From: Alphaproteobacteria bacterium
Lineage (GTDB): Bacteria > Pseudomonadota > Alphaproteobacteria > Micropepsales > Micropepsaceae
Direction of reading: 5' to 3'
Assembly: GCA_019508105.1 (NCBI GenBank)
Contig: JAEKMB010000300.1
Span: 1 to 7,098, forward strand
DNA length: 7,098 nt
Of the stretch, positions 6,322 through 7,098 are shown piece after piece. A program made the translations under genes and the position numbers. Below the pieces are notes generated by a model that was given only the letters and a program-made list of their open reading frames with translations, searched no databases and was not told where the DNA came from. Position 1 is the stretch's first letter; the number at the start of each line of letters is the position of its first letter.

Positions 6322-7017
6322 TCAGGTCTCCGCCCAGCGGCGGACAAGGTTGTGATAAAGCCCGGTCAGGCTGACCACCTGTTCATTGTCGCCGACCTGG
6401 CGACGCAGGCCCTGGACCGCATGATCGAGTTCGAACAGCATCGTTCGTGCCGCCTCATCCTTCACCATGCTCTGGATCCAGAAGAAGGATGACTGGCGGC
6501 TGCCGCCCGTAACAGGGGTGACATGATGGCGGCTCGTGGCGGAATAGATCACCAGGTCGCCTGCCGGCAGTTTGACCTTCTGGATGCCGAACGTGTCTTC
6601 GACCACCAGCTCACCGCCGTCATAATCGGCCGGATCGGTCAGGAACAGGGTCGCCGACATGTCGGTGCGCACCCGGATTGCCGCGCCGGTGCCCGGCGAC
6701 GGCTTCACGAAGCGGATCGCATTGTCGATGTGCGTGCCGAATTCCATCCCCGGGTCATAGCGGTTGAACGAGGGCGGAAAGACGCGCAACGCCAGCGTCG
6801 CCGACATGAAGCGTTCGCTCTGGCCCAGCGCGCCCAGGATGATGTCACCCAGGACGCGGGCGGCCGGCGCGTCTTGGGGCAGCTGCAGGTTTTTCTTCAA
6901 CCCGACCGATTGAGGCCCCGCCGTCGCCTTGCCGTCCACCCAATCGGCACCGGCCAGTTGCCCACGCAAATGCGCGACCTGTTCGCCAGTCAGCAGATTG
7001 GGGATGTGGACTAGCAT
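6322..7017 (-). CDS. piuC: PKHD-type Fe(II)/2-oxoglutarate hydroxylase (PiuC/YbiX family)
   Basis: Members of this family are single-domain prolyl-4-hydroxylase-like dioxygenases that use Fe(II) and 2-oxoglutarate. They are often encoded beside TonB-dependent siderophore receptors, but the physiological substrate is generally unknown. The 231-residue product matches the usual length of about 225. It contains WVDGKATAG (26-34), NRYDPGMEFGTHIDNAIR with iron ligands His96 and Asp98, SATLFLTDPADYDGGEL (121-137), the distal His164 in SRHHVTPV, the 2OG-binding Arg174 in GGSRQSSFFWIQSMV, and the LFELDHAVQ tail region. All active-site residues are present. The ATG at 7017 gives the normal family N-terminus but has no visible Shine-Dalgarno site. 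It overlaps by 7 bases the stop (TAG, 7013-7011) of the upstream virB1-like frame, so translation may depend on coupling. It has no obvious functional link to the T4SS and no siderophore receptor is visible. Confidence 0.93.
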   Translation of the reverse strand: MLVHIPNLLTGEQVAHLRGQLAGADWVDGKATAGPQSVGLKKNLQLPQDAPAARVLGDIILGALGQSERFMSATLALRVFPPSFNRYDPGMEFGTHIDNAIRFVKPSPGTGAAIRVRTDMSATLFLTDPADYDGGELVVEDTFGIQKVKLPAGDLVIYSATSRHHVTPVTGGSRQSSFFWIQSMVKDEAARTMLFELDHAVQGLRRQVGDNEQVVSLTGLYHNLVRRWAET

Positions 7018-7098
7018 GCCTGCAGATGGGCCGCCGCCGCGCTGGTGATGGCGGCGCGGACCGGCGTGGCTGGGCGGACAACAGAAATTTTTTCTTTC
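7011..7098 (-). pseudogene. 3' end of a truncated second virB1-like frame, cut by window edge
   Basis: The minus-strand frame entering at the right edge reads KEKISVVRPATPVRAAITSA, then AAAHLQAC and a TAG stop at 7013-7011. The first 21 residues match virB1 residues 58-78 at 19 positions. At DNA level 7039-7098 matches 5885-5944 at 53 of 60 bases without gaps, and five of the seven differences are synonymous. Similarity fades over the last seven codons and ends at the hydroxylase start codon. The frame stops before the position of the catalytic Glu, so the product lacks the transglycosylase domain. It is therefore either a virB1 remnant or the end of a paralogue truncated by arrival of the hydroxylase gene. 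What lies upstream is outside the window. Confidence 0.75.

Noticed and set aside
6264..7081. Three copies of the 9-mer GGCGGACAA (6264, 6339, 7073) as possible insertion target repeats
   Set aside because: Flanks do not extend the match beyond one or two bases. One copy encodes part of the hydroxylase C-terminus and one part of the virB1-like frame, so chance and codon bias explain them. No terminal inverted repeats or transposase were seen.
1..7098. CRISPR arrays, tRNA or rRNA genes, insertion sequences
   Set aside because: No regularly spaced repeats, cloverleaf-like segments, rRNA signature or transposase motifs were seen. Coding genes occupy nearly all of the window.

Overview
The window is GC-rich and densely coding. 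Essentially all recognisable genes lie on the minus strand, so they are transcribed from the right edge towards the left. The core is seven consecutive genes of a P-type (VirB/Trb-like) type IV secretion system (T4SS). In transcription order they are virB1 (lytic transglycosylase), virB2 (pilin), virB3, virB4 (ATPase), virB6 (polytopic channel protein), virB9 and virB10; virB10 is cut by the left edge. Upstream of virB1 is an intact Fe(II)/2-oxoglutarate PKHD-type hydroxylase gene of the PiuC/YbiX family. At the extreme right edge is the 3' end of a second virB1-like reading frame. The base composition, the VirB gene style and the PiuC-type protein suggest an alphaproteobacterium, chromosomal or plasmid-borne, but no rRNA or other taxonomic marker is present, so this is inference.

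Layout from right to left: 7098-7011, remnant or 3' end of a virB1-like frame (minus); 7017-6322, PKHD hydroxylase; 6321-6115, the only non-coding gap (about 207 bp), with a small stem-loop behind the hydroxylase stop and a weak candidate promoter in front of virB1; 6114-5521 virB1; 5524-5216 virB2; 5213-4929 virB3; 4932-2542 virB4; 2545-1415 virB6; 1418-627 virB9; 630-1 virB10 (incomplete at its C-terminus).

The T4SS genes form one tight operon. Every junction except virB2/virB3 (2-nt gap) is a 4-base ATGA overlap, which points to translational coupling. The products would act together. VirB1 opens the peptidoglycan, VirB2 is the pilus subunit, VirB3, VirB4 and VirB6 form the inner-membrane assembly and energy module, and VirB9 and VirB10 form the periplasmic to outer-membrane core. 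Because the junctions are closed, virB5, virB7 and virB8 are certainly absent from their usual positions. virB11 and virD4 may lie beyond the left edge.

The least ordinary part is the right end. A segment of virB1 (codons for about residues 58-78) is present twice, with 53 of 60 bases identical and mostly synonymous differences. The upstream copy stops exactly where the hydroxylase gene starts, so an iron/2OG dioxygenase gene is sandwiched between a truncated and a full virB1.
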